DNA of 55,125 bases, from the NCBI GenBank assembly GCA_015060705.1, contig SUXY01000013.1, positions 1-55,125 on the forward strand. Direction: 5' to 3'. The position numbers and the translations under genes were made by a program. Shown here piece by piece: positions 1 to 8,962 of this stretch (positions are counted from its first letter, which is position 1; each line of letters opens with the position of its first letter). The DNA comes from Bacteroides sp. (lineage in GTDB: Bacteria > Bacteroidota > Bacteroidia > Bacteroidales > Bacteroidaceae). Under the pieces are notes generated by a model that saw only the letters and a program-made list of their open reading frames with translations, searched no databases and was not told where the DNA came from.

Positions 1-2
1 TG

Positions 3-170
3 AAGTGCGCGGATTTGTTGGGATTATCCAAAAAAGAACCGGTTGTTTCTACACCGGAAGCCCGTACTGCTCAGTATTATGCGAAACGTCCATGTGTAAA
101 AATGGTGGAAGAAGCAGCCCGAATTTGGTGTGAATTCCTTGAAAAATCCTCTTTAGAGGCTAAAAAGTGA
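3..170 (+). CDS. 3' end of an unidentified gene (5' end outside window)
   Basis: The only open frame entering from the left edge encodes the last 55 residues of a protein ending ...LEKSSLEAKK, closed by TGA at 168-170. The fragment contains two cysteines and a predicted helical, charged C-terminus (VEEAARIWCEFLEKS). I do not recognise the family. The other two frames are closed by stops within the same stretch, which supports this frame. A new promoter follows about 65 bases later, so this gene is probably not co-transcribed with the next one. Confidence 0.55.
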   Translation, partial: KCADLLGLSKKEPVVSTPEARTAQYYAKRPCVKMVEEAARIWCEFLEKSSLEAKK

Positions 171-234
171 AGAAAATTTGAGAAATAGGCAAAGATTTTC
201 CTCTTGATATTATGTTTTATAACATATTTCTTTA

Positions 235-242
235 TATCTTTG
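235..242 (+). promoter_or_regulatory. -7 box (TATCTTTG) for the winged-helix gene
   Basis: TATCTTTG matches the Bacteroidota -7 consensus TAnnTTTG and lies 29 bases before the ATG at 272. No clear TTTG occurs 19 bases upstream, so only the -7 half is well supported. Confidence 0.5.
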
Positions 243-271
243 CACCCGTAAATTTAAAAGGTTATAAGAAT

Positions 272-475
272 ATGTTGAAAGAAAAAGCAGGTGCTTTGGC
301 AGGACAGATCTGGGAAGCATTGAATGAAACTGAAGGTTTGACACAAAAGCAAATTAAGAAGGCAGCGAAGGTGAAGGCTGACAAGGATTTCTTCCTTGGT
401 TTGGGCTGGTTGTTGAGAGAAGACAAGGTGACTGTTTCTGAAGTTGAAGGCGAAATCTTCGTAAAGTTGGTATAA
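272..475 (+). CDS. winged helix-turn-helix protein, DUF2582-like
   Basis: A 67-residue protein beginning MLKEKAGALAGQIWEALNE. The pattern of three helices followed by a short hairpin (LTQKQIKKAAK, then FFLGLGWLLREDKV and EVEGEIFVKL) is that of the small stand-alone winged helix family DUF2582, common in Bacteroidales. Family members are presumed DNA-binding but their role is not known. An upstream ATG at 212 lies before the -7 box, so the start at 272 is preferred. The gene is monocistronic: it has its own promoter and is followed by a strong terminator. Confidence 0.8.
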   Translation: MLKEKAGALAGQIWEALNETEGLTQKQIKKAAKVKADKDFFLGLGWLLREDKVTVSEVEGEIFVKLV

Positions 476-497
476 TCAGTAACGGATACCATAAAAA

Positions 498-543
498 AAT
501 GCGTTGGGACATGTGTTTCGTATGTTGCCAACGCATTTTTTTT
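498..543 (+). terminator. intrinsic terminator after the winged-helix gene
   Basis: Ten-base arms AATGCGTTGG (498-507) and CCAACGCATT (528-537) with an internally paired loop are followed by a T run. The lepA promoter overlaps the 3' half of this hairpin. Confidence 0.85.
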
Positions 544-552
544 ATATCTTTG
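524..552 (+). promoter_or_regulatory. lepA promoter
   Basis: The -7 box TATCTTTG at 545-552 and a GTTG at 524-527 (17-base spacer) match the Bacteroidota promoter loosely. The box sits 22 bases before the lepA ATG and begins just after the T tract of the preceding terminator. Confidence 0.55.
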
Positions 553-574
553 CACCATAAATAAGTATATAACG

Positions 575-2356
575 ATGAAACATATCCGTAACTTTTGTAT
601 TATTGCACATATTGACCATGGTAAGTCTACTTTGGCCGATCGTCTGTTGGAGTATACTCAAACTATCAAGGTGACTGAAGGTCAGATGTTGGATGATATG
701 GACCTCGAAAAGGAAAGAGGTATTACCATCAAGAGTCATGCCATCCAGATGGAGTACACCTATCAAGGAGAAAAATACATTCTCAATTTGATTGATACTC
801 CGGGACATGTGGACTTTTCATACGAAGTATCCCGTTCTATCGCGGCTTGTGAAGGTGCCTTGCTGGTGGTTGATGCATCCCAAGGTGTACAGGCGCAGAC
901 TATCTCCAATCTCTACATGGCATTGGAAAACGATTTGGAAATCATTCCAGTGATGAATAAGTGCGACATGGATAGCGCTATGCCAGATGAAGTAGAAGAC
1001 GAAATTGTCGATTTGTTGGGATGTAAGCGTGAAGAAATTATCCGTGCTTCCGGTAAGACAGGTTTGGGAGTAGAAGAAATTCTCAATGCAGTGGTGGAAC
1101 GCATTCCGCATCCGGAAGGTGATGAAGAAGCACCTCTTCAAGCTTTGATTTTCGACTCGGTATTCAATTCGTTCCGTGGTATCATTGCTTATTTCAAGAT
1201 TGAGAATGGTGTAATCCGTAAAGGAGACAAGGTGAAGTTTTTCAATACCGGTAAGGAATATGATGCCGATGAAATTGGTGTGTTGAAAATGGATATGGTT
1301 CCTCGGAATGAACTGCGTACCGGTGATGTAGGTTACATCATTTCGGGTATCAAGACATCGAAGGAAGTAAAAGTGGGGGATACCATTACCCACATTGCCC
1401 GTCCGTGTGATAAGGCAATTTCCGGTTTTGAAGAAGTAAAGCCAATGGTATTTGCAGGTCTTTATCCGATTGATGCCGAAGATTATGAAAATCTTCGTTC
1501 TTCGCTCGAAAAACTCCAGTTGAACGATGCTTCCTTGACTTTCATGCCGGAATCGTCCGTAGCTTTGGGCTTTGGTTTCCGTTGTGGTTTCTTGGGCTTG
1601 CTTCACATGGAAATTGTACAGGAACGTCTCGACCGTGAGTTTGATATGAACGTAATCACGACTGTACCGAACGTGTCTTATTTGGTATACGACAAGCAAG
1701 GTGAGGTGAAGGAAGTACATAATCCGTCCGGTATGCCGGAAATCACTTTGATTGATCATATTGAAGAACCGTATATCCGTGCTTCTATCATTACAACGAC
1801 CAACTATATCGGTCCTATCATGACTTTGTGCTTGGGTAAACGTGGTGAACTTATCAAACAAGAATATATATCAGGTAACCGTGTCGAAATCTTTTACGAT
1901 ATCCCGTTGGGTGAAATTGTCATTGACTTCTACGATAAGCTGAAGAGCATTTCGAAGGGTTATGCTTCATTCGACTATCACATGAACGGTTTCCGTCCTT
2001 CTAAGTTGATCAAGCTTGATATCCTTTTGAATGGTGAACCGGTGGATGCACTTTCAACTTTGACTCACGTAGATAATGCTGAAACCTTCGGACGTCGTAT
2101 GTGTGAAAAGCTGAAGGAACTGATTCCACGTCAGCAGTTCGATATTGCTATTCAAGCAGCAATTGGTGCGAAGATTATTGCCCGTGAAACCGTAAAGCAG
2201 CTCCGTAAGGATGTAACAGCCAAGTGTTATGGGGGTGACGTGAGCCGTAAGCGTAAGTTGCTCGAAAAACAGAAGAAGGGTAAGAAGCGTATGAAGCAAA
2301 TTGGTAATGTGGAAGTACCTCAAAAAGCTTTCCTTGCTGTATTGAAATTAGACTAA
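575..2356 (+). CDS. lepA: elongation factor 4 (LepA), back-translocating GTPase
   Basis: This ribosome-associated translational GTPase (EF4/LepA) acts on stalled or improperly translocated ribosomes. The 593 residues match the usual family length of about 600. The G1 loop AHIDHGKST is at about 11-19, DTPGH at 74-78 and NKCD near 128. The conserved lysine/arginine-rich LepA C-terminal domain ([20 protein letters not shown]) is complete. It has its own promoter overlapping the upstream terminator. The stop is 31 bases before the transglutaminase-like gene with no terminator between them, so read-through into that gene is likely. Confidence 0.97.
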   Translation: MKHIRNFCIIAHIDHGKSTLADRLLEYTQTIKVTEGQMLDDMDLEKERGITIKSHAIQMEYTYQGEKYILNLIDTPGHVDFSYEVSRSIAACEGALLVVDASQGVQAQTISNLYMALENDLEIIPVMNKCDMDSAMPDEVEDEIVDLLGCKREEIIRASGKTGLGVEEILNAVVERIPHPEGDEEAPLQALIFDSVFNSFRGIIAYFKIENGVIRKGDKVKFFNTGKEYDADEIGVLKMDMVPRNELRTGDVGYIISGIKTSKEVKVGDTITHIARPCDKAISGFEEVKPMVFAGLYPIDAEDYENLRSSLEKLQLNDASLTFMPESSVALGFGFRCGFLGLLHMEIVQERLDREFDMNVITTVPNVSYLVYDKQGEVKEVHNPSGMPEITLIDHIEEPYIRASIITTTNYIGPIMTLCLGKRGELIKQEYISGNRVEIFYDIPLGEIVIDFYDKLKSISKGYASFDYHMNGFRPSKLIKLDILLNGEPVDALSTLTHVDNAETFGRRMCEKLKELIPRQQFDIAIQAAIGAKIIARETVKQLRKDVTAKCYGGDVSRKRKLLEKQKKGKKRMKQIGNVEVPQKAFLAVLKLD

Positions 2357-2361
2357 AATAA

Positions 2362-2385
2362 TTGTTAACCTTAAATCATATACTA
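2362..2385 (+). promoter_or_regulatory. predicted sRNA-binding site in the 5' leader of the transglutaminase-like gene
   Basis: The segment TTGTTAACCTTAAATC (2362-2377) plus ATACTA (2380-2385) is repeated, with two changed bases between the blocks, at 42910-42933. There its complement is the 5' part of a predicted minus-strand small RNA. The site ends two bases before the ATG at 2388 and so covers the ribosome-binding region. The match is seen directly; that it is a regulatory site is inference. Confidence 0.4.
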
Positions 2386-2387
2386 AT

Positions 2388-5051
2388 ATGAAGTTTTTAT
2401 CGATCTGTGCGATGAGTGTAGCACTTATGTTGGCTACCTTGTCTTGTACAAACAATCATCTGATTAGTGATGAAGCTGAGCGTGCTGCTGTACAGGCAGA
2501 CTTTGACAAGCGTGCTGAATCATGGAAACAAGGCGATTTGTTCAAGGTATTTGAACAGGAAATGAGTGACCAACAGCGTGAGGCGTTGACTTTCCTCTAT
2601 GCTTACATGCCATTGGGTGATATTACCGACTACTCGGGCGAGTTCTTTTTGGAAAACATAGACTATTCATTGAAGGCAAAGGAAGAAATGCCTTGGGGTA
2701 AGTTGATTCCAGAACGTGAGTTCCGTCATTTCGTACTTCCTATCCGTGTGAACAATGAAAATTTGGACAATAGCCGTAAGGTATTCTACGAAGAATTAAA
2801 GGATCGTGTGAAGAATCTTTCTTTACATGATGCAGTATTGGAAGTCAACCACTGGTGTCATGAGAAGGTGGTATATACTCCGTCGGATGCACGTACTAGT
2901 TCTCCATTGGCTTCTGTAAAGACAGCTTATGGTCGTTGTGGTGAAGAGTCTACTTTCACAGTCGCTGCTCTCCGTGCAGTAGGTATTCCTGCTCGTCAGG
3001 TGTATACTCCGCGTTGGGCACATACCGATGACAACCATGCATGGGTGGAAGCTTGGGTAGACGGGAAATGGTACTTTTTGGGCGCTTGTGAACCGGAACC
3101 TGTGCTGAATCTCGGTTGGTTCAACGCTCCGGCATCCCGTGGTATGTTGATGCACACCAAAGTATTCGGCCGTTATAATGGTCCGGAAGAAATCATGCAT
3201 CAGAATCCAAACTTTACTGAAATCAACATCATCGGCAATTATGCTCCGTTTGCAAGTGCTTATGTAAAGATTGTTAATGCTGCTGGCCAGCCGGTAGAAG
3301 GTGCTAAGGTGGAATTCAAGGTATACAACTATGCTGAGTTCTATACTGTTGCTACCAAGAAGAGCGATACAGAAGGCAAGACTTTCTTGTCGGCTGGTAA
3401 GGGTGACATGTTGGTATGGGCATCGAAAGATGGCCAGTTTGGTTATGGTAAGGTAGCTTTCGGGGTAGACAATGAAGTAGAAATCAAACTTGATAAGAAG
3501 GCTGGCGAGACATACTCTGTTGAATTGGATATTGTACCTCCAGCAGAAGGTTTCAACATGCCGGAAGTAACTCCGGAACAACGTGCAGAAAACAACCGTC
3601 GTTTCGCTATCGAAGATTCTATCCGTAATGCTTATGTAGCTACTTTCATGACCGATGCTTCGGCACGTGAATTCGCCAAGAAGTATCAGTTGGACGAAGA
3701 TGCTGTAGCCAAGATTTTGGTTGCTTCTCGTGGTAACTATGATGTGATTACTAACTTTCTTGCACGTCTCCGTTCAGACAAGTCGAAAGCTGGTGGTATC
3801 GACATGTTGCAACGCGTCTCTGCCAAAGATTTGCGCGATGTTAGCTTGGATGTATTGATTGATCACATGCAGTCACATGTATATAAGGAAAACATGGATC
3901 TTTTCCGTCGTTTCATTCGCAATCCTCGTGTAGCTAATGAAATGTTGACTCCGTACAAGACATTCTTTGAAAAGGCTATTTCGGAAGAAGACAAGGCTGT
4001 TTTCAAGGCTGATTGGAATAAGTTGACTTCATGGGTAGCTGAAAACATTCAGGTAGACGAAAACTGTAATTTGGGTGGTGCTCCTATTTCTCCGGCAGGT
4101 GTTTGGAAAGCTCGTGTGGCAGATGCTCATAGCCGCAACATTTTCTTTGTGTCAATGGCACGTAGTTTGGGTATTCCTTCTCGTATTGATGAAGTGACCG
4201 GTAAAGTACAACTTCTCAGCAACGATGGTATTACTGACGTAAACTTTGGTGCCGCAGAAGCTGCAGAAACAAAGACTGGTAAGTTTATGGCTACCTACAA
4301 GCCTATCAAGTCGTTGGCCGATCCGAAGTACTATTCACATTTCTCTATTTCGAAATTGACAGAAGCGGGTACTCTTCAACTTTTGAACTACGACGAAGGT
4401 GATGTAGATATGGGAGCCGGTGCAACTTGGAGCAACTTGTTGAAGAATGGTACAGCCTTGGATGAAGGTAACTACATGATGGTTACAGGTACTCGTTTGG
4501 CGAACGGTGGTGTTTTGGCTACTTTGGAATTCTTCCCGATTGAAGCAGGCAAGACTACTAAGGTAGATATGGTGATGCGTGAAGCACAAGACGAAGTACA
4601 GATTGTCGGTAAATTCAATTCTGAATCATTGTATAAGGTGTTGGGTAGTGATGATATGAAGTCTGTCTTGACTACTACCGGTCGTGGTTACTATGTAGTA
4701 GCTGTTCTCGGTGTAAATCAGGAACCGACTAACCATGCATTGCGCGACATTGCTGCCTTGGCAGAAGAGTTCGAAAAGTGGGGTAGAAGCATGGTTTTAC
4801 TTTTCCCGAGCGAAGAAGACTATGCTAAGTTCCGTCCACAAGATTTCCCGGGATTGCCTAAGACTATTACTTATGGTATCGATAAGGACGGTTCTATCCA
4901 GAAGCAGATTGCTAAGGAAATGAAGCTTTCTAGCAATACCATTCTTCCAATGTTTATTATTGGTGATACCTTTAACCGCGTAGTATTTGTTTCACAAGGT
5001 TACACCATCGGTTTGGGTGAACAGATGATGAAGATTATCCACAAGCTTTAA
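2388..5051 (+). CDS. large transglutaminase-like lipoprotein
   Basis: An 887-residue exported protein. The N-terminus (MKFLSICAMSVALMLATLSC) is a lipoprotein signal with a lipobox cysteine at 20. A transglutaminase/protease core follows: the catalytic cysteine lies in YGRCGEES (about 183) and the histidine in DDNHAWVEAW (about 215). A second segment near 560-610 (VWKARVADAHSRNIFFV..ARSLGIPSRID) looks like another transglutaminase core without the cysteine. The last ~120 residues resemble a thioredoxin-like fold without CXXC. Substrate is unknown; cell-envelope peptide or glycoprotein processing is a guess. It follows lepA by 31 bases, and its leader carries the predicted small-RNA target. Confidence 0.8.
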   Translation: MKFLSICAMSVALMLATLSCTNNHLISDEAERAAVQADFDKRAESWKQGDLFKVFEQEMSDQQREALTFLYAYMPLGDITDYSGEFFLENIDYSLKAKEEMPWGKLIPEREFRHFVLPIRVNNENLDNSRKVFYEELKDRVKNLSLHDAVLEVNHWCHEKVVYTPSDARTSSPLASVKTAYGRCGEESTFTVAALRAVGIPARQVYTPRWAHTDDNHAWVEAWVDGKWYFLGACEPEPVLNLGWFNAPASRGMLMHTKVFGRYNGPEEIMHQNPNFTEINIIGNYAPFASAYVKIVNAAGQPVEGAKVEFKVYNYAEFYTVATKKSDTEGKTFLSAGKGDMLVWASKDGQFGYGKVAFGVDNEVEIKLDKKAGETYSVELDIVPPAEGFNMPEVTPEQRAENNRRFAIEDSIRNAYVATFMTDASAREFAKKYQLDEDAVAKILVASRGNYDVITNFLARLRSDKSKAGGIDMLQRVSAKDLRDVSLDVLIDHMQSHVYKENMDLFRRFIRNPRVANEMLTPYKTFFEKAISEEDKAVFKADWNKLTSWVAENIQVDENCNLGGAPISPAGVWKARVADAHSRNIFFVSMARSLGIPSRIDEVTGKVQLLSNDGITDVNFGAAEAAETKTGKFMATYKPIKSLADPKYYSHFSISKLTEAGTLQLLNYDEGDVDMGAGATWSNLLKNGTALDEGNYMMVTGTRLANGGVLATLEFFPIEAGKTTKVDMVMREAQDEVQIVGKFNSESLYKVLGSDDMKSVLTTTGRGYYVVAVLGVNQEPTNHALRDIAALAEEFEKWGRSMVLLFPSEEDYAKFRPQDFPGLPKTITYGIDKDGSIQKQIAKEMKLSSNTILPMFIIGDTFNRVVFVSQGYTIGLGEQMMKIIHKL

Positions 5052-5077
5052 TTTGTATTACTATAAACTGCATAAAG

Positions 5078-5106
5078 AAAAGCGCATGATATCATGCGCT
5101 TTTTTC
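5078..5106 (+). terminator. intrinsic terminator after the transglutaminase-like gene
   Basis: A perfect palindrome AGCGCATGATATCATGCGCT at 5081-5100 is flanked by A and T runs. It can stop transcripts on either strand, but the following T6 favours the plus strand. Confidence 0.85.
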
Positions 5107-5169
5107 ATATTAAAAATACTCTTAGTTGTTTTCACTTTAAAGGGGATAAAGATTTTCTTATTATATTAA

Positions 5170-6021
5170 TCAATCCAAATCGTCTTCATCATCGTCGTCA
5201 AAGTCATTTTTCTTCTTTCGCTTGGTGCGGGCTTCCTTGGCCTTCTGAAGCGCTTCTTCCTTGTCGTCTTTTTCAGCCAATATAGCAACGGCAGCTTTGA
5301 CAATGTCCGGATTAGTAATGTCACGTTGGTACTCCTCAATCTTAACGGTACCACCCATAGACACGTTGAAGTTGCGGTAAATCATACCGCTTTCCTTAGA
5401 GGTTCTTCCGGAGAAGTGGAATTCATGTGCACCTGTTTCTTCTGCAATTTGAAGGATATTGCTCGGATTTACACCACAACCTGGCATAATGATGATGCGT
5501 CCGTCTGCCTGTTCTACAAGTTGCTTTAGCAAAGGAATGCCTTGTACTGCATTGGGCTCCAAACCAGAAGTCAAGATGCGAGTGCAGCCCAATTCGATAA
5601 TTTGTTCCAATGCTTCCTTCGGGTTGCGGCACATATCGAAAGCACGGTGGAAAGTGACACTCATATCGCCTACAGCGTTCATAAGCTTCTTCATCGCAGG
5701 AACATCAACATTACCTTCGGCCGTCAAGCAACCGAAAACTACACCATCGGCTCCCAACTGGCGGGCTACCTTGATGTCATGCAACATGATTTCTTGTTCG
5801 AGCTGAGAATAGAGGAAATCGCCACCTCTTGGGCGAATGATGACGTGCAACTTGGTCTGTTGTAGCAATTGTCGGGCCATGCGGATTTCGCCGAATGAAG
5901 GAGTTGTTCCACCTTCAGGGATGCCGGCGCATAATTCTACGCGATAAGCTCCACCTTCTTGAGCCTTTACTGCACTCTCTACAGAATTGGCGCAAATTTC
6001 AATCTTTGATCTTTGACTCAT
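5170..6021 (-). CDS. cutC: CutC family protein
   Basis: A TIM-barrel protein of the CutC family, historically linked to copper homeostasis, although direct biochemical function is unsettled. The start MSQRSKIEICANSVESAVKA is chosen over an upstream ATG because a TATATTTG box lies between them. Family motifs include ELCAGIPEGGTTPS, MIRPRGGDF-like IIRPRGGDFLYS, TFHRAFD and the ILTSG loop. The 283 residues are longer than the ~250 usual because of a charged tail ending KKKNDFDDDDEDDLD. It is divergent from the rseC-rnf operon and convergent with the transglutaminase gene. Confidence 0.93.
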   Translation of the reverse strand: MSQRSKIEICANSVESAVKAQEGGAYRVELCAGIPEGGTTPSFGEIRMARQLLQQTKLHVIIRPRGGDFLYSQLEQEIMLHDIKVARQLGADGVVFGCLTAEGNVDVPAMKKLMNAVGDMSVTFHRAFDMCRNPKEALEQIIELGCTRILTSGLEPNAVQGIPLLKQLVEQADGRIIIMPGCGVNPSNILQIAEETGAHEFHFSGRTSKESGMIYRNFNVSMGGTVKIEEYQRDITNPDIVKAAVAILAEKDDKEEALQKAKEARTKRKKKNDFDDDDEDDLD

Positions 6022-6064
6022 ATATGTATGTCTTTGTTTTTCTATAGTACCAGCAATTAACATG

Positions 6065-6072
6065 CAAATATA
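6065..6072 (-). promoter_or_regulatory. -7 box (TATATTTG) for cutC
   Basis: TATATTTG on the minus strand, 43 bases upstream of the chosen cutC start. It supports the shorter protein start at 6021. Confidence 0.5.
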
Positions 6073-6141
6073 GTTAATAATCGCTAAAAGTAAAACAAAA
6101 TGATGAAAAATATTTTTTTGGTCGAAAATATCTCTAGATGC

Positions 6142-6172
6142 TTTATAGTCTGCAATTAAAATGTTATTTTTG
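6142..6172 (+). promoter_or_regulatory. promoter of the rseC-rnf operon
   Basis: TTTA at 6142-6145 and TATTTTTG at 6165-6172 are separated by exactly 19 bases, matching the Bacteroidota TTTG-N19-TAnnTTTG layout with one change. It lies 28 bases before the rseC ATG. No other promoter of this quality was seen inside the operon. Confidence 0.6.
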
Positions 6173-6200
6173 CATGGTTTGTAATGTGTAGTTTGCAAAA

Positions 6201-6617
6201 ATGGCTGATATAATCAAACATCGGGGTATTGTGGAGAAGATAGACGGTTCGCATATAGTGGTGCGGATTGTGCAGACATCGGCTTGTTCGGCATGTAGTG
6301 CGAAAGGGTTGTGCAATGCTTCGGAAAGCAAGGAAAAACAGATAGATGTGTATGAGGTGAACCCTGCTTACCGTATAGGTGAGGAGGTGATACTTTGTGG
6401 AACGACTTCTATGGGGATGAAAGCTGTATTATTAGCTTTCGGAATTCCTGTCTTTCTTTTGTTGGTAGCTCTTTTTGTGACTATGCGGGTAACGGACGGT
6501 GATGCCTTACTTTCTGCCATAGTTGCTTTGGTAGCCGTTGTTCCTTATTACGCTGTACTATATTTGATGAAAGACAAGATGAACAAGACCTTTTCTTTCG
6601 TGATTGAAAAACAATAA
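6201..6617 (+). CDS. rseC: SoxR-reducing system protein RseC family
   Basis: A 138-residue membrane protein. The N-terminal soluble part has the cysteine cluster SACSACSAKGLC (about 27-38) typical of RseC. Two hydrophobic segments follow (about 75-92 and 100-120). RseC homologues accompany Rnf complexes in many bacteria and may link them to redox signalling; no SoxR gene is visible here, so that role is not shown. It is the first gene of the operon, 21 bases before rnfB. Confidence 0.9.
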   Translation: MADIIKHRGIVEKIDGSHIVVRIVQTSACSACSAKGLCNASESKEKQIDVYEVNPAYRIGEEVILCGTTSMGMKAVLLAFGIPVFLLLVALFVTMRVTDGDALLSAIVALVAVVPYYAVLYLMKDKMNKTFSFVIEKQ

Positions 6618-6638
6618 TAATCAATAATAACTAACATT

Positions 6639-7580
6639 ATGAATTTAATTCTGGTTGCAGTAATTTCATTGGGTGCGATTGGTTTGATTGCCGCGGTAAT
6701 CTTGTATGTCGCTTCGAAGAAATTCGCTGTGTATGAAGACCCGCGTATTGCTCAGGTTGCCGAAGTGCTTCCTCAGGCCAATTGCGGTGGATGCGGTTTC
6801 CCGGGATGTAACGGTTTTGCGGCTGCTTGTGTCAAGGCAGCTGATGCCGGTTCGTTGGAAGGAAAGTTGTGTCCGGCTGGCGGTACTCCGGCTATGGAGA
6901 AAATCGCGGCTATCTTGGGAATGGAAGCCGTTGCCTCAGAACCGAAGATTGCGGTAGTGAGATGTAACGGTAGTTGTGAAAACCGTCCTCGTACAGCTCA
7001 GTACGACGGTGCCAAGTCTTGTGCAATTGCTCATGCAACATCGGGCGGTGAAACAGGTTGTGCATTCGGTTGCTTGGGTTGTGGTGACTGTGTGGCAGCA
7101 TGTAAGTTCGATGCCATCCGCATGAACCCTGAAACAGGTTTGCCGGAAGTAGATGAAGAAAAGTGTACCGCTTGTGGTGCTTGTGCCAAGGCTTGTCCAC
7201 GCCGTATCATCGAAATCCGTCCGAAGGGTAAGAACAACCGTCGTATGGTAGTGATGTGTGTCAACAAGGACAAGGGTGCCGTAGCCAACAAGGCATGTAA
7301 GGCGAGCTGTATCGGTTGTGGCAAGTGTGTGAAGGTTTGTCCGTTCGAAGCGATCACGCTCGAAAACAACTTGGCATACATCGACCCGGCCAAGTGTAAG
7401 TCTTGCCGCAAGTGCGAACCGGAATGTCCGAAGGGTGCTATCCATGCCATCAACTTCCCGCCACGCAAGCCGAAGGCAGAAGCTCCTGCTGATGCTGCAA
7501 AACCGGCTGCACCGAAGGCTGCTCCAGCACCAAAGGCTCCAGAAGCTCCAAAGACTGAAGCTCCGAAAGCTGAAGCATAA
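6639..7580 (+). CDS. rnfB: ferredoxin:NAD+ oxidoreductase subunit RnfB
   Basis: The multi-cluster electron-transfer subunit of the Rnf complex, which accepts electrons from ferredoxin at the membrane. A single N-terminal membrane helix (about 4-25) is followed by the CGGCGFPGCNGFAAAC cluster motif near 49-64. Four further ferredoxin-type cysteine sets follow: CLGCGDCVAAC, CTACGACAKAC, CIGCGKCVKVC and CKSCRKCEPEC. The 313 residues include a ~40-residue alanine/proline/lysine tail (PAAPKAAPAPKAP-like) that is probably disordered. It is the second gene of the operon; rnfC follows after 38 bases. Confidence 0.96.
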   Translation: MNLILVAVISLGAIGLIAAVILYVASKKFAVYEDPRIAQVAEVLPQANCGGCGFPGCNGFAAACVKAADAGSLEGKLCPAGGTPAMEKIAAILGMEAVASEPKIAVVRCNGSCENRPRTAQYDGAKSCAIAHATSGGETGCAFGCLGCGDCVAACKFDAIRMNPETGLPEVDEEKCTACGACAKACPRRIIEIRPKGKNNRRMVVMCVNKDKGAVANKACKASCIGCGKCVKVCPFEAITLENNLAYIDPAKCKSCRKCEPECPKGAIHAINFPPRKPKAEAPADAAKPAAPKAAPAPKAPEAPKTEAPKAEA

Positions 7581-7618
7581 TCAATCAACCTGAGTAAAAA
7601 CAAATAAAAGATATAACA

Positions 7619-8956
7619 GTGAAGACATTTAGAATTGGTGGAGTTCATCCAGCAGAAAATAAATTGTCAGCAGGCAAAGCCATCGAAACCCTTGCCCTTC
7701 CGAAGCAGGCGGTATTCCCTTTGTCGCAGCACATCGGTGCTCCTGCTACTGCCATCGTGAAGAAGGGCGATGTAGTGAAGGTAGGTACCAAGATTGCTGA
7801 AGCAGGTGGCTTTGTATCGGCGGCTATCTTCTCTTCCGTATCGGGTAAGGTGAACAAGGTAGACAGCATCATCGATGCGAGCGGTTATCGCAAACCGGCT
7901 ATCTTCATCGACGTGGACGGTGATGAATGGGAAGAAACCATCGACCGCAGTACAACATTGGTCAAAGAGTGTAATTTAAAGCCTGAAGAAATCGTAGCCA
8001 AGATAAAGAACGCAGGTGTAGTAGGTATGGGTGGTGCTTGTTTCCCTACTCATGTAAAACTTTCTCCTCCTCCGGGTTGCAAGGCAGAGTGTGTCATCAT
8101 CAATGCGGTGGAATGTGAACCGTATTTGACTGCCGACCACCGCTTGATGTTGGAAAAGGCTGACGAAATTTTGGTAGGTGTGAGCATCCTTATGAAGGCT
8201 GTGAACGTAACTAAAGGTTACATCGGTATCGAAAACAACAAGCCAGATGCCATCAAGCTTATGACTGAAAAGGCTGCCCAATATCCAAATATTGAAATCG
8301 TACCGTTGAAGGTGAAGTATCCGCAAGGTGGTGAAAAGCAGTTGATTGATGCTGTCATTGCCCGTCAGGTTCCAGCTCCTCCAGCTATTCCTATCAATGT
8401 CGGTGCAGTGGTTCAGAACGTGGGTACTGCTTATGCTGTATACGAAGCTGTTCAGAAGAACAAGCCGTTGTTTGAACGTGTAGTGACCGTTACCGGTAAG
8501 TCGGTGAAGAATCCGTCGAACTTCCTCACCCGTATGGGTACTCCGATGAGCCAGCTCATCGAAGCTGCCGGTGGTATGCCGGAAGATACAGGTAAGGTAA
8601 TCGGTGGTGGTCCGATGATGGGTAAGGCGTTGCTCAATACCGAAGTGCCTATCTGCAAGGGTAGCTCGGGTGTATTGTTGATGAACGACAAGGAAGCATC
8701 CCGTGCAGCCGAAAGTCCATGTATCCGTTGTGCAAAGTGCGTCAGCGTATGTCCGATGGGCTTGGAACCGTTCTTGCTCGCTACTTTGTCGGCAAAGCAG
8801 GATTGGGAGAGAGTAGAAAAAGAAGATGTAATGTCGTGTATCGAATGCGGTTCGTGCCAGTTCACTTGTCCGTCGCACCGCTATTTGCTGGACTATATCC
8901 GCTTGGGTAAGGGAACAGTAGGCGGTATCATCCGTGCACGTAACGCTAAAAAGTAA
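7619..8956 (+). CDS. rnfC: ferredoxin:NAD+ oxidoreductase subunit RnfC
   Basis: The NADH/FMN-binding peripheral subunit of the Rnf complex. It starts with GTG (VKTFRIGGVHP), the only start that keeps the conserved GGVHP motif. The core carries the NADH/FMN-binding region (GMGGACFPTHVKL, about 137-149). Two 4Fe-4S motifs, CIRCAKCVSVCP and CIECGSCQFTCP, lie near the C-terminus. At 445 residues it is the short form without the long C-terminal repeats of enterobacterial RsxC. It is 6 bases from rnfD. Confidence 0.96.
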   Translation: MKTFRIGGVHPAENKLSAGKAIETLALPKQAVFPLSQHIGAPATAIVKKGDVVKVGTKIAEAGGFVSAAIFSSVSGKVNKVDSIIDASGYRKPAIFIDVDGDEWEETIDRSTTLVKECNLKPEEIVAKIKNAGVVGMGGACFPTHVKLSPPPGCKAECVIINAVECEPYLTADHRLMLEKADEILVGVSILMKAVNVTKGYIGIENNKPDAIKLMTEKAAQYPNIEIVPLKVKYPQGGEKQLIDAVIARQVPAPPAIPINVGAVVQNVGTAYAVYEAVQKNKPLFERVVTVTGKSVKNPSNFLTRMGTPMSQLIEAAGGMPEDTGKVIGGGPMMGKALLNTEVPICKGSSGVLLMNDKEASRAAESPCIRCAKCVSVCPMGLEPFLLATLSAKQDWERVEKEDVMSCIECGSCQFTCPSHRYLLDYIRLGKGTVGGIIRARNAKK

Positions 8957-8962
8957 GAGACA

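Noticed and set aside
818..1861. Long minus-strand frame (347 codons) opposite lepA
   Set aside because: LepA is certain on the plus strand; the frame has low-complexity His/Thr-rich content typical of antisense shadows and no promoter or start context.
7976..8878. Minus-strand frame of 300 codons opposite rnfC
   Set aside because: The plus-strand rnfC reading is unambiguous; the antisense product has no family features.
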